A stretch of DNA of 64,000 nt from Candidatus Altimarinota bacterium (GCA_023230505.1 JALNXF010000004.1:54249-118248), one strand, 5' to 3'. Positions 1 to 11,177 are shown, counted from the first letter of the stretch. A program made the numbers and translations. Notes: generated from the sequence alone by a model not told the origin.

Positions 1-717
1 ACCTTTCCAGACATCAACTCCGTGTAATTCTAGCCAAAGCGTTAATCATGGTTTTCATAAAATTTCTCTTACTTTCATTCCCTCCATCGTATAAAAATCA
101 TATACAGTCTTTATTCAAAGTCCTAGTTTTTCAGAGTTTCATTTGGCAATGTAGGGAATATCTCTGACTGGCAATTTCTTAAATAAATTCTCGGTATTTT
201 CCTTATTAAAACTCACAAAAGATCAATATGGTTTATTAATATCAGAAAAAATTTTTGCCTTAATTCTGGTATTAGAAATTCAAACTGAGACTGGCAATCC
301 GACATTTTTATAAATATCTGCTTTGATTTTCTCGGCAAGAATTGAATAATCTCACTGAGTTTCTTTGTCTCAAATATCCGTCAAATCAGCGAAAAACTCA
401 TCGATAGAAAAAACCTCAACTCATCAAACAAGTCACCTCATATAGCTCATTAATTTATTCGACATTTGAGTATAAAAACTATGGTCTGGCAGGATTTTAA
501 TTAGTCTATTTCACAAAATTCTCTCGGCTTCCCAAATAGGAGTTCATGTTTTTATTCAATATTTTTTTGCCTCATAACTACACGCAATACTTATCTGGTC
601 TCAAACACACACAAATTTCCCCTTAAGCGCAGGGTTTCTAAAGACTTCACAACTAACAAAAAACGAATTACAATCAATGTGCGCATAAGCAATTTTTGAC
701 TGTTTAAATGTCATCAT
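1..717 (-). CDS. umuC: Y-family DNA polymerase, UmuC-like (3' end cut by window edge)
   Basis: Translesion DNA polymerase, the catalytic subunit of a pol V-type SOS mutagenesis pair. The first 239 residues are visible; the C-terminal little-finger region lies off the window. The N terminus carries the Y-family palm start HIDCNSFFVSCE, then SIACSYEAKKYGIKTG, and the catalytic SIDEFFADLT, which supplies the metal-binding acidic pair. Several glycines are UGA. The start is the first of two tandem ATGs. The gene follows the UmuD/LexA-like gene by 6 bases in the same direction, so the two are almost certainly one transcript, probably under control of the palindrome upstream of the first gene. High confidence as a Y-family polymerase; UmuC rather than DinB is preferred from the partner gene. 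Confidence 0.9.
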
Positions 718-723
718 AATTTT

Positions 724-1308
724 CTAATTATATTTTCTAATCGTTCAAACCACTACGCCGAGTATCTCAGCATTTGTATTAATAACAATTGGCTTAAAAT
801 TAACATTTGCTGGAATCAAAAACACCACTCATTTTTCTTTTTTATAATATTTAATAGTCACATCTCACTCAAAAGACGCTATTATAATATCCCCATTTTT
901 CACATTTCTAGACTTATCCACAACCACTATGTCTCACTCCATAATCCCAGCATCCTTCATCGAATCTCACTTTACCTTCACCAAAAAAGTAGAAGACGGA
1001 TGCTCCACCAAAAATTTATCAATTTCAATATTAGAATTGACCTCATTTCACTCCGGAGTAAATGGCAATCCCGCACTCACAAATTCAAAAAATGGCAATC
1101 AACTAATCAAACTGGTCGGATAATATTTCCTATTTCTAACTTCAAAAAGCCCATTTTTAACAAGCTTCTCCAGAAATTTCCTAGCCCCCGAACGATTAGC
1201 ATAACCCAAAAGACCCGCGATTTGCCCCAGGGAATTAATAACTCATCAATTTTTAATGTAATCAGTTATAATCCCAATTTTCTCACCATATTTTTTATCT
1301 GTGTTCAT
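724..1308 (-). CDS. UmuD/LexA-like S24 autoprotease with N-terminal DNA-binding-like domain
   Basis: A 194-residue self-cleaving protease-repressor. Residues 80-185 match UmuD closely: a cleavage-site-like A79-G80 in FVSAGLPF, the serine motif KGDSMKDAG with S116, and a lysine at K153 in DVTIKYYKK. Ser and Lys are 37 residues apart, the same spacing as S119/K156 of E. coli LexA. The N-terminal 70 residues look like a winged helix (NSLGQIAGLLGY... GARKFLEKLVKNGLFEVRNRKYY), making it longer than ordinary UmuD. Co-directional with umuC 6 bases downstream. The start codon sits 2 bases from a 14-bp-arm palindrome, which suggests autoregulation. It may act as both local repressor and UmuD' precursor; that dual role is inference. 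Confidence 0.85.
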
Positions 1309-1310
1309 AA

Positions 1311-1348
1311 AAATAGTATTAGTAAACATTTGTATACTAATACTATTT
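1311..1348 (-). promoter_or_regulatory. Perfect 14-bp inverted repeat, probable operator of the umuDC-like pair
   Basis: Arms 1311-1324 (AAATAGTATTAGTA) and 1335-1348 are perfect reverse complements around a 10-base spacer. The palindrome begins 2 bases upstream of the ATG at 1308, leaving no room for a Shine-Dalgarno site. A -10-like TATAC lies in the right half, so a bound dimer would cover promoter and start. Candidate binding site for the winged-helix/S24 protein it precedes. Confidence 0.6.
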
Positions 1349-1617
1349 ATTTTTTGAGAAAATGCAAGGGGAAGTTTTTTTAAAATAATATAAAAACGGC
1401 AAATAAAATATAGAAGACCATCTCCGTGAAGTCACGAAAATGGTCTAAATAATATTTATATTTTAATTAAAAATGGCTTACAGATAATGAAATTGTCATT
1501 TAGCTCATGTGAGCGAACCCCAAAATTAGAAGCTTAAATAATAACCAAAGTCAAATTATATGTATCATTTTTTAATTTTTTTGATACATATACTAAAAAC
1601 GTGTAAACAGTTTTTTT
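1349..1617. other. Intergenic region with several hairpins, no gene seen
   Basis: About 270 bases without a credible reading frame. It contains a two-part hairpin at 1415-1446 (AGACCAT/ATGGTCT outer stem, CGTGA/TCACG inner stem), a small hairpin AATGA-TCATT at 1486-1500, a GCTC-GAGC stem at 1503-1514, and a perfect 9-bp inverted repeat TATGTATCA/TGATACATA at 1559-1590. The last one lies just downstream of the hsdR tail and may end that transcript. Whether the cluster is terminators only or a small structured RNA cannot be decided by eye. Confidence 0.4.
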
Positions 1618-1734
1618 TTATGTTTCTCTTACTAAATCTCAACTAAAAGCCTTTTTCAAAATAGATTGTTTCAAATTAATATTCTCTAGAAGAAGTAAGA
1701 GGGGATTTGGCGACAATTCATATAATTGAAATAG
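1618..1734 (-). pseudogene. In-frame tail after the hsdR stop, resembling an HsdS C terminus
   Basis: Directly after the hsdR UAA the same frame stays open for 38 codons and ends at UAA 1618. The last part, LLLLENINLKQSILKKAF then SGDLVRET, is the kind of ending seen on type I specificity and some restriction subunits (QSILxKAFxGxLV). Either the hsdR stop is a recent nonsense change cutting off a native tail, or this is the stub of a deleted hsdS. No start codon of its own is apparent. Confidence 0.5.
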
Positions 1735-4611
1735 TTAATATTTTTTTTCTCTATTCTCATTATAAATAACTCTAAATAAGTTATCTTTTAAAGTTTTCTT
1801 TAATTTATCATTATCAACAATTTTTTTATAAAATCACATATTATTATCAAGTATTTCAACCATTACATTATCAAAATAGTTATCAAAAACTGCTAATACA
1901 TTTTCTTTTGAATTATTTTTAATCTTATTTACCAAATCTTCATTTCATCTTAAATTATTAATCATTCTAGAAACAAAAACTTTATCTTCATCAGTAAAAT
2001 CAGTTCAAAAAGTATCATTTAAAGATTTTATAATCACTGATAATTCTGATTCATTTCTTTCAATATATCAACTTCATCAAGAAGACATAGAATCCAATTC
2101 TCAATCTGCTTCTAAAGAAATAGATTTTTCTCATTTATTTACTATTTTATAACTATCAACATCAACATCTTCTAAAACTCAAAATGGTAATGGTTCATTT
2201 ATAGTTGGGAGTTTTTTTGTTAAAAACTTTGAAAATATAAATAATTTTTCTAAAGCTATATCATTAAAAGGAATTAATTGTGATAAAAACGAATAAATAC
2301 TTTGAAATCTTTTTAAAGTCTTTTTAAAATCTACTTGTTCTTCCTTTTCTTTTGATTTAAAAGTAGCAACAACAGAATTTAAAATATTATGAAGTATAGC
2401 TTGGTTAGCTCACGATTTATATTTAGAAAAATATTCTTCAACTTCATTTTGATCAAATATTAAAAAATCAAATAACTTATCATACAACTCATAAAGTTTA
2501 TTATAATCAGTTCACTCAAGTAAATAAGTTTCTTCATAATATGGTTCAAATGCTTTTTTTATTACTTCTGTATCATTAGCAAAATCAAGTACAAGAGTAT
2601 CATTTTTTCAAGCATAAATTCTATTTGCTCTACTTAATGTTTGAACTGCCGTAATTCAATTTAGCATTTTATCTACATACATTGTATGAATTAATGGTTC
2701 ATCAAATCAAGTTTGAAATTTGTTTGCAACTATAAGTATTTTATAATCATCTTTTTCAAAAGTTGTTGGAATATCTTTCACTTCTGATCAATTTAAACTA
2801 TTTTCAGTATATTCAACATCATCATGTTTTACAGTTCATGAAAAAGCTACTAAAGTTTTAATATTTAGTCATAATCCTTTTATATAAGCATCAAATGCCT
2901 TTTTATACAAAACAGCATGCAATCTTGAACGAGTAACAACCATTGCTTTTGCTTTTCCTCAAATTTTAAATCTAGTTGATGAATTAAAATGATCAAGCAT
3001 TATTTGTGTTTTTCTTGCAATTGTATTTGGATGTTTTTCTACAAAATTTCTCAGTAATAATTTTGCTTTTTTTTCATCATATTTTGGATCTTCTTCTACT
3101 TTTTTAAATAATGCAAAATAAGTTTCATAACTTAAATAATTTTTTAGTACATCCATAATAAACCCCTCTTTCATTGCTTGTCTCATACTATAAAGATGAA
3201 ATGGTTTATAATTTCATTCTTCATTTTTTGTACCAAATAATTCAAGTGTTTTATTTTTAGGAGTTGCTGTAAAAGCAAAGAAACTAGCATTTTTTAGATT
3301 TTTTGATTTTGCCATCTCATCATATAACTCTTTATCTTCTTCATTTTCAAATTCTTCTTCAAAAAGTTCAGCTTCTTCTAGTGAATTAGTTGATAATACT
3401 TGTTTCATTTTTTTAGCATTATTTCAAGTTTGACTTGAATGTGCTTCATCAATTATTATAGCATATTTTCTACCATCCATAGCTCATAATTCATCAAGAA
3501 TATATGGAAATTTTTGTATAGTAGTTACAATAATATTTGTTCATGACAATAAAGCCTCTTTTAATTGAGCTGAATTTTTATCTATTTTTTCTACAATTCA
3601 TTTAATTTTTTCAATAGCTTGAACTTGTTCTTGTAATTGTTTATCTATAACTTTTCTATCTGAAACTACTATTACAACATCAAATAATCTATTATCATCA
3701 CTATCAAACTTTCCAAGTAAACTATGAGCCAACCATGCTATAGTTTTTGTTTTACCACTTCAGGCACTATGTTGGATTAAATAACTATTACCAACTTTAA
3801 CATCGTTTAAAACACTATTTACACAATCTAATTGATGAAATCTAGGAAAAATATTTATTCATCCTTCATTATAAATAAATCATGATATAAGTTTTGAAAG
3901 TTTATTTTTTTGTAAAATATCTTTGTATAAATAACTCGTTTTAAAATCTCATTTTATTTCAGGATTTTGTGTTCATCTATTGAATGGTAAAAATCTTGTT
4001 TTTTCTCAAGCAAGTTTTGCTGTCATATAGATTTTCTCATCACTCATAGCAAAATGAACCAAACATCTACTAAAAAATGTTTCATTTGGATTTCTATCGT
4101 ATCTATATTGATTCATTGCTTTTTCAACTCATTGAGAAAAAGTATCTTTTAGTTCGATACTTGTTATAGGTAATCAATTTATAAAAACAACTAAATCGAT
4201 TCTATTTCACATTTCCATTTTTTCATATTCTAGTTCATCTATAACTGAAAAAATATTTGCTTCGAATAATTCTTGTAAATCTGGATTTTTATTGTTATTA
4301 GGTTTAGAATAAAATAATTTAAAATGACAACCACTATCTTTAAAACCATCTTTTAATACTTCAATAGTTCATTTATTTTCTAAAGATTGATTCAATCTAA
4401 AAATAAATTTTTCACTTGCTTTGTCTCAATATAAAGACACAAACCTATCCCAAAGTCTTTTTTGAGTTTTTTGTATAAATTCTAAAACAAGTTCTATATC
4501 AATACAAACATCTTTATTGAAAGATTTTGTTTTTCGTAAAGTATATCATGTATTTTCAAGATGTTCTAGTACTTGTTTTTGAAAATCCTTTTCATTAGTA
4601 TTAGTTGTCAT
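1735..4611 (-). CDS. hsdR: Type I restriction enzyme R subunit (HsdR)
   Basis: Motor and nuclease subunit that translocates DNA and cuts it when HsdM/HsdS find unmodified sites; 958 residues. The N-terminal PD-(D/E)xK nuclease is visible around residues 138-155 (RIDLVVFINGLPITSIELKD). The SF2 helicase motor follows: Walker A HSAGSGKTKTIAW near 282, DEAH box IIIDEAHSSQ near 387, motif III FFAFTATP, and later QTGFDEPLIHTMYVDK with QTLSRANR (motifs V-VI). It is read only with UGA as glycine, for example in the Walker A and helicase motifs. Last gene of the minus-strand restriction locus, 11 bases after higA-immA. A further 38 in-frame codons follow its UAA. Confidence 0.95.
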
Positions 4612-4622
4612 TTTAATTAAAA

Positions 4623-5753
4623 TTAAGAATTAATTATATTTAAAGGTTTTCTATAACTTGATAAATCTCAATAGACATGATCATGTCACATTTTATCAAA
4701 ATAGTGAGCTATTCTTCAAGCAAGTAAACTAGTTCAAATTCATTGTTTTTCAGCAAAGTTTAGAAAATTACTTTGAGAAATAGGTAAATTTTTAACAAAT
4801 TCACTAAAATCATTTGAATCAATAAAATAACTACTTGCCCAATTATTTGCTTCAGCTTCTATATCTTGTTCTTCATCAAACACATTTATAAATACATCAT
4901 CTTTTTTTGATAAATGTAATTGAACATGAGCTAATTCATGAAATAAAGCAAACCAAAATGAATCATTTCTTTTTCCTCTATCACTTACTTGAACAAAAGG
5001 AATTCATTTATATTTTCTAGTAATTCAATATACTGGCACTTTTGTAAAAGATGGGACAAATGAAAAGTTTATTCATGCACTAGCAAGTAATTCTTTAATT
5101 TTCTCCACATCTACATTCTCATCATTTGTCATGGATTTTAATTCTTTTAATACTTCATCTAGTTTCTTTTTTGAATATTCTTCAATTTCTTTATCTTTTA
5201 TTTTTAATTCTCAAGCTCTTAACCAACAAACTAGATTATATTTATTTAATTTTAATGAATCTGATTTTTTAAAAGCAAAAGTATTTATTTTAAAAATATC
5301 TAATATATTTTTTAAAGATGATACTCAAAAAAAACTATAAAGATTATTTAGGATTCTTTCTTTATTTTCATTTCATACAAAAGTCAATTTTTCTACAAAA
5401 CCTTCATCAGCTAAGTTTTTATAACCATCTTTTATTTCTGCTAATATATCCTTATCTAATTCTATTTTTTTTGTCATTAACTTCTTTTCTTCAATCCTAG
5501 CTTTATCTTCATCATATGATTTTTGTAAATTATTCCAAAATTCAGCTGACATACCAAAAACTTTTTCTAATATTAATGCTGTTTCAGGTGTTATACTTGC
5601 TTTCCCCTGGATAATGTTACTAATATGTTTTTCACTTATATCTGTTCTTAAACATAAGTCTTTTTGACTCATTTCCTCTGACTCTAAAATATCTTTTAAA
5701 GTTTCTCATGGATGAATTAGTATTTCAGGAAAAAAACTTCTTTTATTTACCAT
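4623..5753 (-). CDS. higA: HigA-type antitoxin fused to ImmA/IrrE metallopeptidase
   Basis: 376 residues. The N-terminal third is a HigA-family Xre helix-turn-helix (HPGETLKDILESEEMSQ, ISEKHISNIIQGKASITPET). The C-terminal half is an ImmA/IrrE peptidase with zinc motif HELAH (in FWFALFHELAHVQLH) and the downstream EAEANNWAS segment supplying the third ligand. Such fusions pair with HigB-type toxins; the toxin gene lies 43 bases upstream. The HTH part would bind toxin and the shared operator, while the peptidase may cleave a regulator in response to a signal (known for ImmA, inferred here). It ends 11 bases before hsdR. Confidence 0.88.
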
Positions 5754-5796
5754 AACTTTTTTTAAATAATTATTATATTTAATATCTTTTATTATT

Positions 5797-6147
5797 TTAG
5801 TGGGTTTTATCAGTAACTTCAAGTATTTTTATCTTTGTTACTAATTTAAATTTTTCATCATTCATGAAATCGTCACATACAATTTCTGTAGGATCAGTTT
5901 CAAAAATAATTCTAAAAACATTTTTTCTCCCATCTATATCTATAGATAATTCATATTTTCTATCTCAAGTTAAGGGGTGCAAATTGTATAAAGTTCTTTG
6001 TTTCTTTATATCAAGTAGATTAGGAGCTCTATCTAATTCAGTTAATCTTTGAATTAATTTTTTATTCATGTGAACATTTTTCTTTTTGAAAAAAGTTCAT
6101 GTTTCACACTTTCTTCTCAGTGTATCTGTTTTAAAATCCAGCTCCAT
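5797..6147 (-). CDS. higB: HigB-like (RelE superfamily) toxin
   Basis: 116 residues. The C-terminal half has the compact RelE/HigB barrel pattern: LNLHPL-like segment YNLHPLTGDRKYELSID, then NVFRIIFE. HigB toxins are ribosome-dependent mRNA endonucleases. Toxin-before-antitoxin order with HigA-ImmA downstream is the normal HigBA layout. The pair is inserted between hsdS and hsdR with two operator-like palindromes upstream (6181-6249), so it probably has its own promoter. The basic residues needed for catalysis cannot be assigned with certainty by eye. Confidence 0.75.
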
Positions 6148-6180
6148 TTACATATTGTTAAAGATTATAAAATAAAGATA

Positions 6181-6249
6181 TTAACCTAACTGGTCAATAT
6201 TTTATATATTTTTTTAAAAAAAGCAAATTTATTTACCAAGTTGGTTAAT
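6181..6249 (-). promoter_or_regulatory. Paired palindromic operators upstream of higBA
   Basis: Two related 18-base sites lie upstream of higB: TTAACCTAACTGGTCAAT at 6181-6198 and TTTACCAAGTTGGTTAAT at 6232-6249, matching at 13 of 18 positions with the palindromic core ACC-N5-GGT. Their centres are 51 bases apart, about five helical turns. A TATAAT sits at 6164-6169, with the first site over its -35 region. This fits HigA-type autorepression by DNA looping or cooperative binding. The second site overlaps the stop codon of the upstream membrane-protein gene. Confidence 0.55.
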
Positions 6250-6940
6250 TTTTAGGAAAATCATATCTTTGTATATTGTTCATTTTATCAATTCTTAAAA
6301 AATTATTTTCATCTTTAAACTTCCATAATTCACTATTTACTGTAGTATATTGTATAGCTCAATTAGAATCATAATATATTTTTCAAAATTTTACATTTAT
6401 AGATATAATTAAATCATTTCAATAAGGGGTTCATATATCAATAGGAAATAATAATACTCTATTGTTTTTATTAAAAGCAGCACATTCATAAGATGGTCTT
6501 TCAAGTCTTTTATATTTACTATACATTGCAATATCAACATCATGTTTTTTAAACCAATCACAATTTACTCAAAATGAATTAGTATAATCTTTTGCAAACA
6601 TATCAACTTCTTTTTCAATCTCTGTTTTTGTAGGAATTTCAACCTCTGAATATTTTATAGAATACTCTCTATACTTCCATTTTCACCAGTCAAATATTGA
6701 ATTTAATGGTAAAAATATTGAAAACCAAATAATAACAGAAAATGCAACAATTGAAGATAATTTATATTTCCAATTTTTATCTTTAGATATTAAGTCATAA
6801 AAAAACATCTTTATAAAATCCCAAAAAGATAAAATCCATTTTTTTGAAATATTTATTAAATCTATAAATATTTCAAAAAACCAATTAACTCAATTATTAG
6901 TATGTTTTTTAATTTTTGAGTATTTTTCTTTTTCATCCAT
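6245..6940 (-). CDS. Hypothetical membrane protein within the type I restriction locus
   Basis: 231 residues, not recognised. The first ~60 residues are charged and aromatic, followed by one clear membrane segment (KLSSIVAFSVIIWFSIFLP, about residues 61-80). The rest is a soluble region with aromatic and charged residues, probably outside the membrane. It starts 17 bases after hsdS and ends just before the higBA operator, so it is likely transcribed with hsdMS. A single-pass protein in a restriction locus could be cargo or an accessory defence part; no function is proposed. Confidence 0.75.
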
Positions 6941-6957
6941 AAATCTTAAATTAAAAA

Positions 6958-8262
6958 CTAAACTTCAACTTTCCCAGTAACCACATTATAAATAATTGAT
7001 TTTTTATATTCTTCATAAAGATCTATTCTTCTTTCAACTTTTTTAATATGACTATCAATTTTTACAGTTTCTTTATCTAAAAAATCAACTATTTCTTGTT
7101 GTTCTTCTAACGAAGAAAGTCATATTTTTAAATCTTTAACTAACTCTGTATTTAAGTTTGGTTGTCATGAACCTTGAACAATATCTCTTAATTCTTTTGT
7201 TAATTGAGAAAAATAATAAAACAGAAAATTTATATCTATATTTTTTAAATCTAAAAATGCTACAGATCCATCATTTATACATCATTTTATTTTAGTAATT
7301 TTAGGGACTCATAATGTTGCTCAACTATTTGAAAGTAATAATGTATTTACCTTAATAATACGACTATTCAAACTTCACTCTTTTGTTAAAAAAGATTCAG
7401 TATTATATAAATATTTTTCATTAATTCATTTTGTAACTTCTGCAACAGTAATCCAATTTATATAATTTCAATCAAAATACAATGGGCTTCATGCTGGACG
7501 TGGGGATGCTCACCTAACAATATTTGCAATACGTCTAATAGACATAATCTTCCAACTCTCAGGAATCTCTCAAATCCATTCAACTCAACTTTCTTTCATT
7601 TTTATATCCCTTTTAATTCATTTTGTAACTGCTTGGTTTATTAAACTCACTCTTTTTTCCTTTAAAAGTTCAATTAAATTTCTATCTTTTTTTATAAGTT
7701 TTTCTATTTGTGAAGTTTTTGAATCTAGGAAAGATGAGATTTTTTGTTGATTTTCTAATAATGGAATTGAACAAAAAATATCTCTTACATTTTCTTGATT
7801 TATTCATCATTGAGCTCATCAAGTTTGATTTATTAAAATTTGTTCTTTTTGTGTTAATAAATAATAAAATAAATATATTGAATCTACTTTATTAGTTTCA
7901 ATTCATATTACTGATTGGTTTGCAGTAGCTTTAAATGGTAAATATGATATATTTCAACAAGTTGCTCAAGTAAGAGCTATTAAAACTGAATTAGGTTTTA
8001 TCCATTTTGTAGAACTATTATTTAATGCCTCAAAAGAGATAAATTTAAAAACTTTATCTTCTTCTATTATATTATCATGGACCATTCATGAAGGTAACCA
8101 TGGAATATTTCCTTCCCAAAAACTTTCATTTGCTGTAGAAGGAGTTCATCATGCAACAGTCTTAGCAAAATGTTTAATTTTCATAATTTGCCAATCTTCA
8201 GGAATTTCTCAAATCCAATCAATTCATGAATTTTTGTATTTTGAATATTTTTTTAATTTCAT
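6958..8262 (-). CDS. hsdS: Type I restriction-modification specificity subunit (HsdS)
   Basis: DNA-recognition subunit, 434 residues with two tandem target recognition domains. Each half opens with the same phrase: SGIDWIGEIPEDWQIMKIKH near residue 12 and SGVEWIGEIPESWKIMSIRR near 229. Each ends in a helical spacer with ENQQKISSFLDSKTSQIEKL and EEQQEIVDFLDKETVKIDSH. This is the canonical TRD1-helix-TRD2-helix layout. ATG at 8262 is used; an in-frame TTG two codons upstream is possible. It sits between the OGG-fold gene and the membrane-protein gene. Confidence 0.93.
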
Positions 8263-8304
8263 AGCCAATGATTTAATTATAATTCTTCTTTTAATAATGT
8301 ATCT

Positions 8305-8967
8305 TTATACTAAACTTCTTCAAAATATAAATAAAAAAAGTTCTACTTTTCAAGTTTCAATTTTTTCTTTATTTAATAATTCTAAATATTTAAAATAATG
8401 TTCCGAATTTCAATATTTAAATACAATATTTTCACTAGATTGATAAAAAATATTAGAATTTAAAACCTCTATTATTTGTAAATCTAAAATTGCAGGTTTT
8501 AAGTTATCTATCTTAATATCTAAAAAATAAATAATTTTAGTTATACTAGATAAACCTAATCAATCTAATTCATTAACTATTTTTTTAAATTGTTCCGATC
8601 CTATTACTTCTTGTTTTAAATTAGTTTTTAAGCATCTTGCCATTGTTTCTATATTCTCATCTTTAAAAATCTTTCTTGAATTTTTATAAGTTCAAATTCT
8701 TCAGCTAGAATACCCCCAAGCTAAGACATAAAGAATAAATTTTTCATAATCTACTAATTTTTCTGACTCTATAGCTTTTTTACCTAAAGAAAATAACATT
8801 TTTCTATTAATTGAAATATCTTCATTCGATTCAAAAAGAATAGAATATATTTTTGTGAATTCTGAAGTAAAATTTTTTTTCCAGTTTTTATATTTTACTA
8901 AAAAACCATGATTATCTAAAGGTAATTCTAGAATTAATGTTTCATACTTATCAATATTTAATTTCAT
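8305..8967 (-). CDS. OGG-fold DNA glycosylase-like protein in restriction locus
   Basis: 220 residues. The centre contains a helix-hairpin-helix-like segment ELDGLGLSSITKIIYFLDI followed by PAILDLQIIEVL. This matches the pattern of OGG-fold proteins, where the HhH loop contacts the backbone and a conserved Asp follows. The usual catalytic Lys of the hairpin is not obvious, so it may bind or sense DNA rather than excise bases. It lies 14 bases after hsdM and 42 before hsdS, inside the restriction operon. Family assignment is by motif only and moderately sure. Confidence 0.55.
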
Positions 8968-8981
8968 ACTTCAATTATTAA

Positions 8982-10988
8982 TTATAATTCTTCTTTTACA
9001 AGTTCATCAATCTCAGCAGTAATCTTAAAAATATCAGCTTCAATATCTTCTAAACTTCTTGGTGGTTCGTATTTATAAAAATATTTAGTAAAATTAATTT
9101 CATAACCAACTTTATCTTTACTTCTATCCATCCAAGCATCAGGATAATATGGTAAAACTTCTTTTTTGAAATATTCTTCTATATCTTGATCTAATCTAAT
9201 CTTTTCACTATCTCTTAATGCAGTATTTGCTTGTTTATTTCATTTTTTATCTAGTATAAAAGGAGCTGTTTCATCATGTTCTGATAAAGCCATGATAATT
9301 TGATTGATAAAAACTGGCTTTAAATTATTTTTTTCTAAAGCATTATTTACCTTTTTTGAGAAATCTTCATAATCTTGTGATAAAATTTCTCAGATAATTT
9401 TTAGAGAAGTTATAATATCATTCTGTAATTGTATTCCTGCTTCTATTTCTTGTTCTTTTTTTGTAATATCCTTTTGAGTTGATTCAGATAATTTAGAAAA
9501 AGTTGAAATAGAATAAAGATTTTCAATTCTTTCTTCATTTATTTGAAAATTAAGTTGTAAAGGTCTTTCTACAACTACTTTTGTATATCAAAATTCTTCA
9601 TTTTTAAATATTTTACTAAATTCAGTTTCCTCAAAATTATGATATAAATCAATAAGTTTTTGTTGGTGTTCTACTGGATGTAATTCTCTTCTTTTTTCTC
9701 AAAGAGATTTTCTCATTTTTTGCCAAAAATTAGTTCAGTCTATAAGTTGTATTTTTCAAATTCTTTGCTTTTTCTTTTGATTTGATAAAATCCAAATGTA
9801 AGTACCGATTCAAGTATTATAAAATAATTGTCATGGAAGAGCTATAATTGCTTCTAAATAGTCACTTTCTATTAAGAATTTTCTTATATCACTTTCTCAA
9901 CTTCCAGCATCTCAAGTAAATAATGGAGAACCATTTGTAATAACTGATATTCTTGATTTTTCACCATTTGTTTTCATCTTTGAAATCATATGTTGTAAAA
10001 ACAAAAGCTGTCAGTCATTTATACGAGGAAGTCATGCTCCAAATCTTCAATTTTCTCATAATTCAGCCTCTTTTTTTACAAAATCTTCATCTGCTTCCCA
10101 TTTAGTTCCATAAGGAGGATTTGATAAAATATAATCAAATTTTTCGTTCGGAAATAAATCGTTTCATAGAGTTGAAAAAGGTCATCTAATATTTCAAGAT
10201 TCTTCTCACTTTAATAGCATATCCGATTTAGAAACTGCAAATGTTTTTGGATTGATTTCTTGTCAGTACAAAACTATATCTGCTTTTGGATTAATTTTTT
10301 CTTTTATATAAGTTTTTGCATTTGTAAGCATTCAACCCGTTCAGCAAGCAGGATCATAAATTCTTTTTATAGTATGATCTTTTTTGATATCATCTTTATC
10401 TTCGATAAACATCAAATGAGTCATAAGATCAATTACATCTCTTGGAGTAAAATGTTCTCCTGCTTCCTCATTTGAACTTTCAGCAAATTTCCTTACTAAT
10501 TCTTCAAATATTAATCACATTTCATGATTATCTACTTTTGATGGATGAAGATCAATATCAGTTGAATTAAATTTTTTAACTAGTTTAAAAAGAATATTTG
10601 ATTTTGCTAGTTTTTCGATTTGTTTTTTTATTTCAAAATTTTCAAATATATCGTAAACATTTTTACTAAAACTATCTATATAATGAAGTAAGTTTTGTTC
10701 TATATGTTCTGGATCTTGCAAAAGTGATTCAAAATCATATTTTGAATAGTTATAAAAACTATTTTTTGAAGTAGTTCTAAGTAAATGATCAAAGTTTTCG
10801 ATTTTGCTTTCTGCTGCAAAATTATATTTTTCAACTACCTGTTTTTTTGTATCAGATAAAACACTATCAAATCTTTTTAAAACTACAAATGGTAATATAA
10901 CATCTTGGTATTCACTTCTTTTATATGGTCATCTTAGTAAATCAGCTAAATCCCATATAAAACTTACTTTTTCATTAAAATTGGACAT
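8982..10988 (-). CDS. hsdM: Type I N6-adenine DNA methyltransferase M subunit (HsdM)
   Basis: 668 residues, first gene of the restriction locus. It begins with the HsdM N-terminal helical domain ([20 protein letters not shown]), then the SAM-binding motif I DPACGTGGML near residue 212 and catalytic motif IV NPPYG near 291. Two of the three glycines in DPACGTGG are UGA, a direct check on code 25. The start is the only ATG near the hydrophilic N terminus; 134 bases of non-coding DNA lie upstream. The C-terminal 150 residues are coiled helices that normally contact HsdS. Confidence 0.95.
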
Positions 10989-11122
10989 TTATAAATATGT
11001 TAGCTATTAATAATATAGAAAGTATATTACTTTAAATTTAAATATCAAGAAATTAAATATTAATAATATAGCTTTTAATTTTTTGAAAAAAATGATATTT
11101 CTTTTTTATAATAAAAAATATT

Positions 11123-11177
11123 CTACAACACCCTCTTCACCATCTCATGAATAAACGGGAAAAAATACCCAACTGCT
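11123..11177. repeat. 55-bp near-identical repeat, copy A (copy B at 13838-13892)
   Basis: Positions 11123-11177 and 13838-13892 match with about four differences. In copy A the sequence is the 3' end of the 117-residue gene, reading AVGYFFPFIHEMVKRVL then stop. In copy B the same peptide and stop are readable on the minus strand, immediately downstream of the HD-GYP/hemerythrin stop, but no gene precedes it. The pair brackets the CHASE2 cyclase gene, so it looks like a duplication or deletion scar. Confidence 0.8.

Noticed and set aside
1000-1383. 127-codon plus-strand open frame
   Set aside because: It is antisense to the UmuD-like gene with its catalytic Ser/Lys motif and runs through the operator; no family features.
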